DNA of 64,000 bases from Corynebacterium aquatimens (GTDB lineage Bacteria > Actinomycetota > Actinomycetes > Mycobacteriales > Mycobacteriaceae): contig NZ_CP046980.1 of NCBI RefSeq assembly GCF_030408395.1, positions 1,054,001 through 1,118,000 of the forward strand, given 5' to 3'. Made by a program: the position numbers and the translations under genes. Shown here one piece after another: positions 43,409 through 50,780 of the stretch. Below the pieces are notes generated by a model. That model saw only the letters and a list, made by a program, of their open reading frames with translations, was not told the DNA's origin and did not search any database. Each line of letters opens with the position of its first letter. Within the stretch, counting starts at the first letter, position 1.

Positions 43409-44113
43409 ATGGCACAGCAGGTTGATCTAGAACGGTTGAACAACACCCAGCGTTACGCGCAGTGGGCAACGTTTCGAGCTATCCCAGGGGCGCTGCCGGA
43501 CGACCGCGCGGACGTCATCGCCCAGGCACGCGAGTTCTTTTCCACGCTTGAGAATGATGGCGAGGTCGTCGTTCGCGGTCTGTATGACATCTCTGGGATC
43601 CGCGCTGAGGCGGACGTGATGATTTGGTGGCACGCCGAGTACTTTGAGCAGATCCAGGAGGCCTACAACGCCTTCCGCCGCGATACGCTGCTTGGCCAGG
43701 CTCTGGAGGTGTTCTGGATCGGCGTGGGCCTCCACCGCCCGGCTGAGTTCAACCGCGGCCACCTGCCGTCCTTCATCATGGGGGAGGAGCCCCAGGACTG
43801 GATTACCGTCTACCCGTTCACGCGCTCCTACGACTGGTACTTGCTGGACCCAGCGAAGCGCCGCGACCTTCTCATTGAGCACGGCAAGGCTGCCGCTGAG
43901 TACGCGGATGTACGCGCCAACACGATGTCAGCTTTTTCCCTGGGCGACTACGAGTGGATGCTGGCGTTCGAAGCCCCCACGTTGGAGCGCATCTCTGACC
44001 TCATGCACAAGATGCGCTACACCGAGGCACGCCTCCACGTGCGCGAGGAGCTACCGTTCTTCTCCGGCCGTCGCGTCGACGACGTCTCTGAGATCGTCGA
44101 GCTTCTGCCGTAG
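43409..44113 (+). CDS. chdC: Coproheme decarboxylase ChdC (HemQ)
   Basis: ChdC oxidatively removes two propionates from coproheme III to give heme b, the last step of the coproporphyrin-dependent pathway of Gram-positives. The 234-aa product has the chlorite-dismutase-like fold pattern, with YDISGIRAEADVMIWW, RGHLPSFIMGEE and the YPFTRSYDWYLLD loop holding the catalytic Tyr. The ATG at 43409 follows GAAGGAAGG by about nine bases. It converges on msrB; one 11-mer copy lies in the gap (44123-44133). Confidence 0.93.
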   Translation: MAQQVDLERLNNTQRYAQWATFRAIPGALPDDRADVIAQAREFFSTLENDGEVVVRGLYDISGIRAEADVMIWWHAEYFEQIQEAYNAFRRDTLLGQALEVFWIGVGLHRPAEFNRGHLPSFIMGEEPQDWITVYPFTRSYDWYLLDPAKRRDLLIEHGKAAAEYADVRANTMSAFSLGDYEWMLAFEAPTLERISDLMHKMRYTEARLHVREELPFFSGRRVDDVSEIVELLP

Positions 44114-44173
44114 CGCACGCTCGCTTATCGACGATTGGTGGGCAGCGCCTTGGCTAGTAGCTGCCCGCTGGGC

Positions 44174-44614
44174 CTACTGACCGTCGATGGGTTTTTCTTC
44201 CAGCGTCATGGAGATGGAATTGATGCAGTAGCGCAGGTCCGTCGGGGTGTCGTAGCCTTCGCCTTCAAACACGTGGCCTAAGTGCGATTCGCAGTTGGCA
44301 CACAGCACCTCGGTGCGGATCATCCCGTGGGATGTGTCCGTGCGTTCAATGACGGCGTCGCCCGCCAGCGGGGAGTAGAACGATGGCCAGCCGCAGTGGG
44401 AGTGGAATTTTTCCGTGGAACGGAACAGCTCCGCCCCGCACGCGCGGCAGTGGTACACACCCTCGGTGGTGGTGTCGGTGTACTCACCGACCCCCGGGGG
44501 CTCCGTTCCCGCCTGGCGCAGCACCGCGTACTCATTCGGGCTGAGTTTCTCGCGCCACTGCGCTTCAGTCCAGTTCTTGTAGTTGGTCGGATCATTGAGT
44601 GAATTTTCAAACAC
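44174..44614 (-). CDS. msrB: Peptide methionine (R)-S-oxide reductase MsrB
   Basis: MsrB repairs oxidised methionine. The 146-aa product starts at GTG 44614 (VFENSLNDP) with GAAGGA seven bases upstream; this start overlaps the stop of aftC by eight bases. It has the zinc Cys pairs CRAC and CANC, HCGWPSFY and the catalytic Cys in RYCINS. A longer frame to 44752 is antisense-like sequence inside aftC and is not needed. aftC-msrB form an operon with translational coupling. Confidence 0.94.
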   Translation of the reverse strand: MFENSLNDPTNYKNWTEAQWREKLSPNEYAVLRQAGTEPPGVGEYTDTTTEGVYHCRACGAELFRSTEKFHSHCGWPSFYSPLAGDAVIERTDTSHGMIRTEVLCANCESHLGHVFEGEGYDTPTDLRYCINSISMTLEEKPIDGQ

Positions 44615-45899
44615 GGTTGTGTCCTTCGTCTTCGTGTCTCTGGGTAATCGAGGAAACGACGACCCATGTTGCAATGGAGATAATGATGATTGCCCAGCCA
44701 GCCGTGGGGAGGTACGTGGCCATCCACTGATGCGCAATCGGGTGCGCCCCAACTGACGTGGTCAGCGGTACAAGGCACAGGAACGCACCCAGCCACGGGA
44801 TGGGGGTGTGGAAGGGGCTCGCCGGGCGCAGCACGGTGAACAGGGCCGGGAACAGCATCATGGAGTAGTACGCCTGTCCCAGTGAGGAAAGCAGGCAGAC
44901 ACCGGTGATGAGCACACCCGCACTGACCGTGGCCCACAACCACTCATCGCTGTACCGCCAGCGCGCTAGGCCCGCAACTGCAACGGCCACCGCCGCGGCG
45001 ATGATGACAAACAAAAGCCCGTGCAACCAGCCTGGCATCCCAAAGTACACTGCCACGCCGGCAAGGGAGGAGTTCGCGTAATCACGCGTGATGCCCAAAT
45101 AAGGCACGACAATGTCCGTGTAGTCCTTCGCCCCCGGCGTCAACGGCCACGCGAGCACATTGAACAGCACTGGCACTGCAACTCCCGCCGCCACGGTGGT
45201 GAAGTTCACCCGCATCAACGGCAAAACCAGCAGCGGGGCGAACATCGGCTTAACCAAAATTGCCAACCCCAGCACAACACCCGCGGCCACTGTGCGCCCC
45301 TGCACCATCCACGCCAGAAACGCCACCAGCGCCAGCAATAAAATCCCGTTCACGTTGGAAAACACCAACGTGTTGGTCACCGCTTCCGTCATGAACGCAA
45401 GCGCAAGCGCAACCGGAAACACCGGTGAGGAGGGCCCATACCCAGACAACCGGGTCAACCACGCAATGGCGCAGATAATCGCAAACGCATTAGCGATGAT
45501 GAACAGCGGCCGCACGGTGTCCGCATCCGCGAACACCCCCACTGGGGACAACAGCAGCGTCGCGCCGGGGTTGTACAGGTAGTGCGGATCAACGTGCGAG
45601 TAGTTCTCGTTGTACACCGGCACGCGCTCTACAAAACGCCGCGCCGCCGACCACACCGTGGTGAAATCATCCGTACGTTTACCCGGAAACGCCAGCGCCA
45701 CCACCCTGTGCACGATCAGCAGAATCGCCAACGGCCATGCGAAGGCATTGCCCACCGAACGCCACGCGCCACACCCACCAAACGCGCCACCGCCCGCAGC
45801 TGCCGGCTGCGGAGCCACCCACGCATCGCGCAACCGCGCTGTGAGGGATGCCTGTGAGCGGTGCATGGCGGTCTGGGTAGGGGTGGAAGTCACCTTCAT
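44607..45899 (-). CDS. aftC: Alpha-(1->3)-arabinofuranosyltransferase AftC
   Basis: AftC adds alpha-1,3 branches to arabinan in the arabinogalactan of mycolic-acid bacteria, using decaprenyl-phospho-arabinose outside the membrane. The 430-aa product is a GT87-like (DUF2029) integral membrane protein with about ten helices; the acidic pair sits in the first loop after helix 1 (KRTDDFTTVW). The neighbours msrB, chdC and DUF3000 match the C. glutamicum aftC locus. The first 40 residues are cytoplasmic and Ala/Gly-rich. Confidence 0.88.
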   Translation of the reverse strand: MKVTSTPTQTAMHRSQASLTARLRDAWVAPQPAAAGGGAFGGCGAWRSVGNAFAWPLAILLIVHRVVALAFPGKRTDDFTTVWSAARRFVERVPVYNENYSHVDPHYLYNPGATLLLSPVGVFADADTVRPLFIIANAFAIICAIAWLTRLSGYGPSSPVFPVALALAFMTEAVTNTLVFSNVNGILLLALVAFLAWMVQGRTVAAGVVLGLAILVKPMFAPLLVLPLMRVNFTTVAAGVAVPVLFNVLAWPLTPGAKDYTDIVVPYLGITRDYANSSLAGVAVYFGMPGWLHGLLFVIIAAAVAVAVAGLARWRYSDEWLWATVSAGVLITGVCLLSSLGQAYYSMMLFPALFTVLRPASPFHTPIPWLGAFLCLVPLTTSVGAHPIAHQWMATYLPTAGWAIIIISIATWVVVSSITQRHEDEGHNRV

Positions 45900-45914
45900 T
45901 AACCTAATGGCTTT

Positions 45915-46604
45915 CTACTTTCCGTTCCCATTCCCACGGCGGTAGCGGGTGAAAATCATCGAGTCCTCGTCGCTCGTGAGGTGCTCCAGAACCCACCGTG
46001 AGGTGTCCACGGATCCAAGGTCGGTGAGCTTCAGCGAGGTCATCTCGTTGGGTACCCGGGGGTCGGTAGTTAGGTGCAGCACATCCACGAGGCCATCGGC
46101 TAGGAGCGCTGCGTACAAGCTCGGCCCACCTTCGCACGAGATGCGCGCGTACCCCCGCCCGCGCAGCGTATCGACGATCTCCGCTGGCGACCCACCACCC
46201 GTGGAAACGATCTGGGCGCCAGCAGATTCCAACGCGTTGCGGCGATCCGCCATTTCCTGCGAGGAATCATCAAACGACGCCTGCGGCGTCAGGATGATCG
46301 GTCCTTCGCCGTCAAACAGCTCACTGTCTGTATCGAAGTCCAACGAGCGCGACACGACGGCCAGGGGAGTGTCACTCGCGCCATAGTGTTCCTTCTTCAC
46401 CGTCCCCGACGTCACCAGCACCGCATCCGCCCACTCACGCAGCCCAAGAAGCACCGCCGTGTCATTGTCGTTGCCCAAACCACCGGACGTGCCGTCGATG
46501 GTGAAGGAGCCAAACAACGTATTGACCATCACCGCGCGCAGTTCAGGCACGCCGGCGGGGGAAAGGGGGCCAAGGAGTTCATCAAGATCAATCGACGCAT
46601 TCAT
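45915..46604 (-). CDS. RibD C-terminal/dihydrofolate-reductase-like protein
   Basis: The 229-aa product starts at ATG 46604 (MNASIDLDELLGPL). The RibD-like fold is shown by RAVMVNTLFGSFTIDGTSGG, ADAVLVTSGTVKKE, the RYVCEGG-type ARISCEGGPSLYAALLADGL and a C-terminal strand. NADPH-dependent pyrimidine or pteridine reduction is possible; these actinobacterial members are mostly unassigned. It is upstream of aftC, 15 bases away, so the three genes to msrB may be one operon. Confidence 0.83.
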   Translation of the reverse strand: MNASIDLDELLGPLSPAGVPELRAVMVNTLFGSFTIDGTSGGLGNDNDTAVLLGLREWADAVLVTSGTVKKEHYGASDTPLAVVSRSLDFDTDSELFDGEGPIILTPQASFDDSSQEMADRRNALESAGAQIVSTGGGSPAEIVDTLRGRGYARISCEGGPSLYAALLADGLVDVLHLTTDPRVPNEMTSLKLTDLGSVDTSRWVLEHLTSDEDSMIFTRYRRGNGNGK

Positions 46605-46637
46605 CGCCAACGATCTTATCTGGCTAGACAAACAAGG

Positions 46638-46658
46638 AAGGCCCCACACAGGGGCCTT
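46638..46658 (-). terminator. Terminator between tRNA-Cys and RibD-like gene
   Basis: AAGGCCCC-ACACA-GGGGCCTT is a perfect 8-bp stem. On the minus strand it follows tRNA-Cys and is followed by CCTTGTTTG. Confidence 0.75.
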
Positions 46659-46667
46659 CGTATTTTG

Positions 46668-46738
46668 AGGTGGAAACGGGAATCGAACCCGTGTACAAGG
46701 TTTTGCAGACCTTTGCCTCACCACTCGGCCATTCCACC
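46668..46738 (-). tRNA. tRNA-Cys(GCA)
   Basis: The minus strand gives a cloverleaf with acceptor GGTGGAA/TTCCACC, anticodon loop CTGCAAA (anticodon GCA) and T arm ACGGGTTCGATTCCCGT. The gene is 71 nt without CCA. Confidence 0.95.
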
Positions 46739-46807
46739 AGTCGTACCTATGAGTTAGGAGCCGGACTCAAGTATAAACCTTAAGCACCGGCTCCTAGCGG
46801 TACGTGG

Positions 46808-46880
46808 AGCGGATGACGAGACTCGAACTCGCGACCCTCACCTTGGCAAGGTGATGCGCTACCAACTGCGCTACATCCGC
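46808..46880 (-). tRNA. tRNA-Gly(GCC), copy 1
   Basis: Acceptor GCGGATG/CATCCGC, anticodon stem TCACC/GGTGA with loop TTGCCAA (anticodon GCC), T arm CGCGAGTTCGAGTCTCG. It is 73 nt and identical to the copy at 47051-47123. Confidence 0.95.
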
Positions 46881-46928
46881 AGTGCAAACGACGAGTTTGC
46901 ACGGAAGAATCCAATTAAGGATGCTTCG

Positions 46929-47000
46929 TGCGCGATACTGGGATTGAACCAGTGACCTCTTCCGTGTCAGGGAAGCGCTCTCCCGCTGAGCTAATCGCGC
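46929..47000 (-). tRNA. tRNA-Val(GAC)
   Basis: Acceptor GCGCGAT/ATCGCGC, anticodon loop CTGACAC (anticodon GAC), T arm ACTGGTTCAATCCCAGT. It is 72 nt. Confidence 0.95.
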
Positions 47001-47050
47001 GGGACAAACCACTATGGATTTGTTGTCAGACCCAGTTGCCTGGATCTTGG

Positions 47051-47123
47051 AGCGGATGACGAGACTCGAACTCGCGACCCTCACCTTGGCAAGGTGATGC
47101 GCTACCAACTGCGCTACATCCGC
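47051..47123 (-). tRNA. tRNA-Gly(GCC), copy 2
   Basis: The sequence is identical over all 73 nt to the copy at 46808-46880, the two flanking tRNA-Val(GAC). It is the first gene of the minus-strand tRNA cluster. Confidence 0.95.
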
Positions 47124-47512
47124 ACTGTGCATAAGTTACGTGCTGCCCCACGTTACTGTGATGCCCTGCTGAATTCCTAATCGGGATCCTGTCCGGCATC
47201 GCTTGCGACTCAAAAACTTTAACCCGGAGTCCCCTCAGGAACCAAATCCGCTGCACAAACGCCCTATTTGCGGCCGGGTATCGCGTGTGGCGGCCTTCGT
47301 AAGTCACCACCGTGTAGTTCACTCGTTATTTACCTCGCCCACCACTTCAACACAGTGCGTTCAACGTAGCGCGTTGAACGCCGTGCGGACTTAAAGCCGC
47401 GCCCCAACGACGGTGCATCGCACAATGCCTCTGAACTGGCGATTATGGTGTTTCGTCTAGGTGGTGTTAATCTGATCAACGCACTTCAAGCGTTACGCAA
47501 AGTGGTGCATAC
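47124..47512. other. 389-base region between divergent tRNA genes
   Basis: No protein gene is supported. It must hold divergent tRNA promoters. An inverted repeat CGTTCAAC-N7-GTTGAACG lies at about 47360-47382. A TTAATCT hexamer near 47467 is a possible -10 for tRNA-Val(CAC). Confidence 0.5.
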
Positions 47513-47584
47513 GGTCCTATGGCTCAGTGGAAGAGCGTTCCGTTCACACCGGAAAGGTCGCTGGTTCGATCCCAGCTAGGACCA
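47513..47584 (+). tRNA. tRNA-Val(CAC)
   Basis: Acceptor GGTCCTA/TAGGACC, anticodon loop TTCACAC (anticodon CAC), T arm GCTGGTTCGATCCCAGC; A encoded at the discriminator. It is 72 nt. An IS3-family end begins 26 bases downstream. Confidence 0.95.
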
Positions 47585-47610
47585 CGTTTCATCAAAAACC
47601 CAGGTCGTTA

Positions 47611-48210
47611 TGAACTGCTCCCCATTAGTTGGACTGAGAAATCAGTTACCGACTAGTGGGGAGCAGTTCCTTTGAGAGCACGTAGTTCGCTCAGTGAAGT
47701 TCAGCGTGAGCAGTTAGGGGAGCTTTTCGAGCAGGGGATGGGTTGCCAGGCCGCTGCTCGTGTTGTGGGTATCTCGAGAGACGTATCGCGCAGCCTCTAT
47801 CGTCGTTTCCAACTGCATGGCAGGCTATGTCTCGTGGAGAAACCGACTAAGCAGCAGTATTCGTTCGAAGCGAAGAAGGAAGTTGTAGAACGCTATCTTG
47901 CGGGTGAGTCGAGAATGGATCTTGCACGTGAGTTCAATCTTTCATCCGACCAACTCGTCAAGGACTGGGTGATTAAGTGGCGCAAAGGTGGCGACGAGGC
48001 TCTGCGCCCGAAGTCGAAGGGCAGGCCCAAAGGTTCGGCTACACCGAAACGTTTCACGGAAGAGGAGCGGCTGCGCCGCCAGGTTGCGCGGCTGGAAGCG
48101 GAAAACGCATATTTAAAGAAATTGCGGGACTTGAGGAATCAGGGATGCGCCTGAAAGTCCAGGCGATTGTCATCCTCAAGTCACAGCATCGCTTGGAGTA
48201 CCTCAGCGTC
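47611..48210 (+). mobile_element. IS3-family insertion sequence, right part lost
   Basis: The left end TGAACTGCTCCCCATTAGTT has the IS3-family TG tip. It is followed within 40 bases by an inverted copy (47652-47669), which makes a hairpin before orfA. orfA is complete, but orfB is only about 15 codons long before unrelated sequence starts near 48205-48212. No right inverted repeat is found. Confidence 0.8.
47672..48154 (+). CDS. IS3-family transposase OrfA
   Basis: The 160-aa product starts at TTG 47672. It has a helix-turn-helix (GCQAAARVVGISRDVSRSLY), a second one (SRMDLAREFNLSSDQLVKDW) and a leucine-zipper-like C-terminus (RLRRQVARLEAENAYLKKL), the usual IS150/IS3 OrfA plan. OrfA binds the element ends; transposition needs the OrfAB frameshift product. 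Only the beginning of orfB (QAIVILKSQHRLEYL) remains downstream, so the element cannot move on its own. Confidence 0.9.
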   Translation: MRARSSLSEVQREQLGELFEQGMGCQAAARVVGISRDVSRSLYRRFQLHGRLCLVEKPTKQQYSFEAKKEVVERYLAGESRMDLAREFNLSSDQLVKDWVIKWRKGGDEALRPKSKGRPKGSATPKRFTEEERLRRQVARLEAENAYLKKLRDLRNQGCA

Positions 48211-48236
48211 GAGAACGACCCAGAACAGCAGGTAAA

Positions 48237-48467
48237 ATGATGCTCATGACAGTGTTCAAGGACTACTTAGCAGGCAAAGCAACAGCCGAGCAGGTCAAGG
48301 CCGAAGTGGCGCGCCAGCGGCAAGGAATGAAGAAACCCGGACCGCCCTACAAGCAACCGGACCTGAACGACGTGAAGTGGACCCCGCCGTCAATCTTCGA
48401 GGAAGTGACAATCGCGCAAGCGACCGGCCAGGTCAGCCGGGAGGAAGCGGACGACCTACTCGCCTAG
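48237..48467 (+). CDS. Small hypothetical protein, relic of a disrupted operon
   Basis: The 76-aa product (MMLMTVFKDYLAGKATAEQV) is hydrophilic and helical, ending QVSREEADDLLA. It has no recognised domain. Its ATG overlaps the stop of a frame reading SVENDPEQQVK (ATGA overlap); that frame joins the truncated IS orfB a few codons earlier. The upstream partner was therefore apparently cut by the insertion. A phage structural or assembly relic is conceivable but not shown. Confidence 0.55.
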   Translation: MMLMTVFKDYLAGKATAEQVKAEVARQRQGMKKPGPPYKQPDLNDVKWTPPSIFEEVTIAQATGQVSREEADDLLA

Positions 48468-48600
48468 GAGATCGCAAGAACGGACTTTCTTAGCCCGTGT
48501 CGGCCACATTTGGGCGGGTGTACCGCTCGCACAGCCGCGTGAGTTCCGCAAGACCGAGCGCACCGGCTACCCGGCGCGTAAACGCGTTCGCCTATGAGAA

Positions 48601-48677
48601 AGCACCCGGATGGCGAGTGTGCTGAATTTTAGCAATGCTAAATGGTGGTGGAGGATGCCCACTCATGGCCGGGTGCT
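48601..48677 (-). terminator. Long inverted repeat after the TerD-like gene
   Basis: AGCACCCGG (48601-48609) and CCGGGTGCT (48669-48677) are inverted. Read on the minus strand, the second arm is followed by TTTCTCAT. The loop contains a perfect palindrome, TTTAGCAATGCTAAA (48628-48642). Confidence 0.5.
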
Positions 48678-48695
48678 GCTTACAGCGTAGCGGAA

Positions 48696-50780
48696 TCAGC
48701 TGAGTAGAGCCAGGATTGCTTCGGTGTGGAAGGGGTCTAGTGCTTTGGCGTCGGGGCTATCGGTGATGTCCGCGCCGGCGAGGCGTAGGTAGGTGGCTAC
48801 ATCCATGTAGGCACTGTGGCGGGCGTTGTCCAAAAGTAGCTGGATTTCGTTGTAGGTGGACTCGACGTTGACCGGCACTTGGTCTGATACGGGTACGGTC
48901 CAGTCCAGCCAGATCAGTTCGCGGCGGGCAAGGTCCACGACAGCGGGGGTGGCGTGGAACGACGGCGTGGTGAGGTCAATGCGCGCGACCACTTCGCTGG
49001 CTTCAAAATCCTGTCCGGTGGACAAGTTGGCACCGCCGAGGATGCCGATCTGCGCGTCCTCGACATTCGCAAACAGGGTGCGGCTGTAAGAGAAGCAGTT
49101 CAACACCACGTAGCGGTAGCCTTCGGCAAGCAATGAAGCGACGTGAAGCTGGATGTACTCAGCTGCCCCTTCGGGGGCGTGGGTGATGTCACCAGAGTGG
49201 AAGCTTCGAGTCTCGTCATCACGCAGGTTGGTGTAGGAAATCGCATTGAGTTTGCTGCCGTCCTCATTCGTGAAATACGCGGTGAGATCCAGATCGACAA
49301 ACTGGCCGCGCCAGTGGAGAAAGAACCGCAGCTCCGCACCATCGCCGACGGGAATACGGGTGCCGCGCCCCACGGTGCGGGTGCCGCTTGAGGCGGAGCG
49401 CACGCCAAGCGGAATGGTCACTCGCGCCGCAGGGTCGCCGCCGACTACATGGGCCATGTCTGTTTCAATCCGGAAGCGTCGTCCCGCCAGTCGGCCGTGA
49501 AGTCCGTGCTCAATCGCCTCAATGATCGGCGTGTAGTCCTCCCCAGGAGCCAGCGTGTTCAACACGTACATCGCTTGGCTTCCGCTGCGTTTAGGCATAA
49601 CCACGCGGTACGGGAGCTCATCGGAGCGTGCAGAGTTAAAGAAGTTCCACATCTGCACCAACACCCGCGCAGACACGTCAGGTGCGTGGTGACGGAACTG
49701 CGCCGTGAGCCAATCCCGATCTGCGGGCATTGCCCGCCACAGGGCATGGAGCCGGCGTGCGAAATCGCCCGGGTTGGCAGCAAAGAGTGCCTGGAGAGTC
49801 TCATGGTCGCGGCGCGCGACGGCGTCCTCAATCTGCCACTCGTGGGCCTTGGGCCAAGCATGACGCGGGCCGTGCACCATCGCCCGGACCTCGTTGACAC
49901 GTTCCGCCCATGGGTACTCCTGCGGGTGCAGCGCGCGCATCAGGCGCTTCCATCGCTCCTCTTCAGCCTGAATGTAGTGCAGATTCTCGTCGCTCAGCAG
50001 GGGCTCAAGAAGCTTAACGACGAACCTTCGGTCAGCCCTGCGCAGCTTGAACTTCGTGTTGATTCCCAGAGATCGATCCCCGCCGGAAAGCTCACTTGCC
50101 ACGCGCAGCACATCGGTTGGTGTCTTCAGCAGCGGTGCCCAGTCCAATCCGCCGACGCGGTGCGCGGCGAGGAGAGCGAGGTTTTCGCGGATCGGGACGT
50201 CCACTGCCTGCGGGATGAATGCGCCTAGAGCGCGGATGTCGTCCGCGTCCGTCGTGGAGAAGGGTTGTGAGGATGCGATGAGGGACGCGGCGATCTCCGC
50301 GATGTCCGCATCAGTTGCGATGCGCACCGGCCGAGGCGTCCGATTCTCCAATGGGGTTCCGGCCAGCACTCCCTCGGGCGGGGCCGGTGAGAGCCACTGG
50401 ATTCCCAAGCCCCTGTAGAAATAGTGGGCTAGCGCACGGGCGTACAGCTGTGATTCCGTCAGACCCGGCACCGTGTTGCGGAAGTCCGGGTTCAACGTGG
50501 GCAAGTGGGCGCTGTTAAATCCGGTGATCTCACGGGCACGGTCAACGACCACGCCGAGCGAGCGCGGGTCGGCGGTCGCGATTAAAGGCAGCTGATCATC
50601 TTCCACCCTGTACCCCAACAAGGCCATATCTCCAAGGAACTTCTCCACCGTAGCCTGATCGGACTGGCCTGGGAAAAGGTAGAGCAGGTTACGCCGACGC
50701 AGAGCCAATTCGGCGACCCTGTACTGCACCGCTGGTTCGTCCATGGTCAGTGTCGTGGAAACGCCTGGGTGGTCATGCAT
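48696..50780 (-). CDS. Large protein with C-terminal TerD-like domain
   Basis: The 694-aa product has an N-terminal half of unknown helical character (residues about 1-450). A TerD-like calcium-binding domain follows at about 490-640, with FVDLDLTAYFTNEDGSKLNA, AISYTNLRD, SFHSGDITHAPEGAAEYIQL and YRYVVLNCFSYS. Ter-domain proteins take part in stress responses often linked to metals or phage. The architecture recalls the MXAN_6230/SCO0854 group of Ter-associated proteins, though I see no RING fingers. Its ATG overlaps the MFS stop by eight bases, so the pair is coupled. Confidence 0.65.
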   Translation of the reverse strand: MHDHPGVSTTLTMDEPAVQYRVAELALRRRNLLYLFPGQSDQATVEKFLGDMALLGYRVEDDQLPLIATADPRSLGVVVDRAREITGFNSAHLPTLNPDFRNTVPGLTESQLYARALAHYFYRGLGIQWLSPAPPEGVLAGTPLENRTPRPVRIATDADIAEIAASLIASSQPFSTTDADDIRALGAFIPQAVDVPIRENLALLAAHRVGGLDWAPLLKTPTDVLRVASELSGGDRSLGINTKFKLRRADRRFVVKLLEPLLSDENLHYIQAEEERWKRLMRALHPQEYPWAERVNEVRAMVHGPRHAWPKAHEWQIEDAVARRDHETLQALFAANPGDFARRLHALWRAMPADRDWLTAQFRHHAPDVSARVLVQMWNFFNSARSDELPYRVVMPKRSGSQAMYVLNTLAPGEDYTPIIEAIEHGLHGRLAGRRFRIETDMAHVVGGDPAARVTIPLGVRSASSGTRTVGRGTRIPVGDGAELRFFLHWRGQFVDLDLTAYFTNEDGSKLNAISYTNLRDDETRSFHSGDITHAPEGAAEYIQLHVASLLAEGYRYVVLNCFSYSRTLFANVEDAQIGILGGANLSTGQDFEASEVVARIDLTTPSFHATPAVVDLARRELIWLDWTVPVSDQVPVNVESTYNEIQLLLDNARHSAYMDVATYLRLAGADITDSPDAKALDPFHTEAILALLS

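Noticed and set aside
44615-44752. N-terminal extension of msrB to 44752
   Set aside because: It lies inside aftC in another frame and reads as random Arg/Ser/Pro sequence. The GTG at 44614 has a ribosome site and matches MsrB length.
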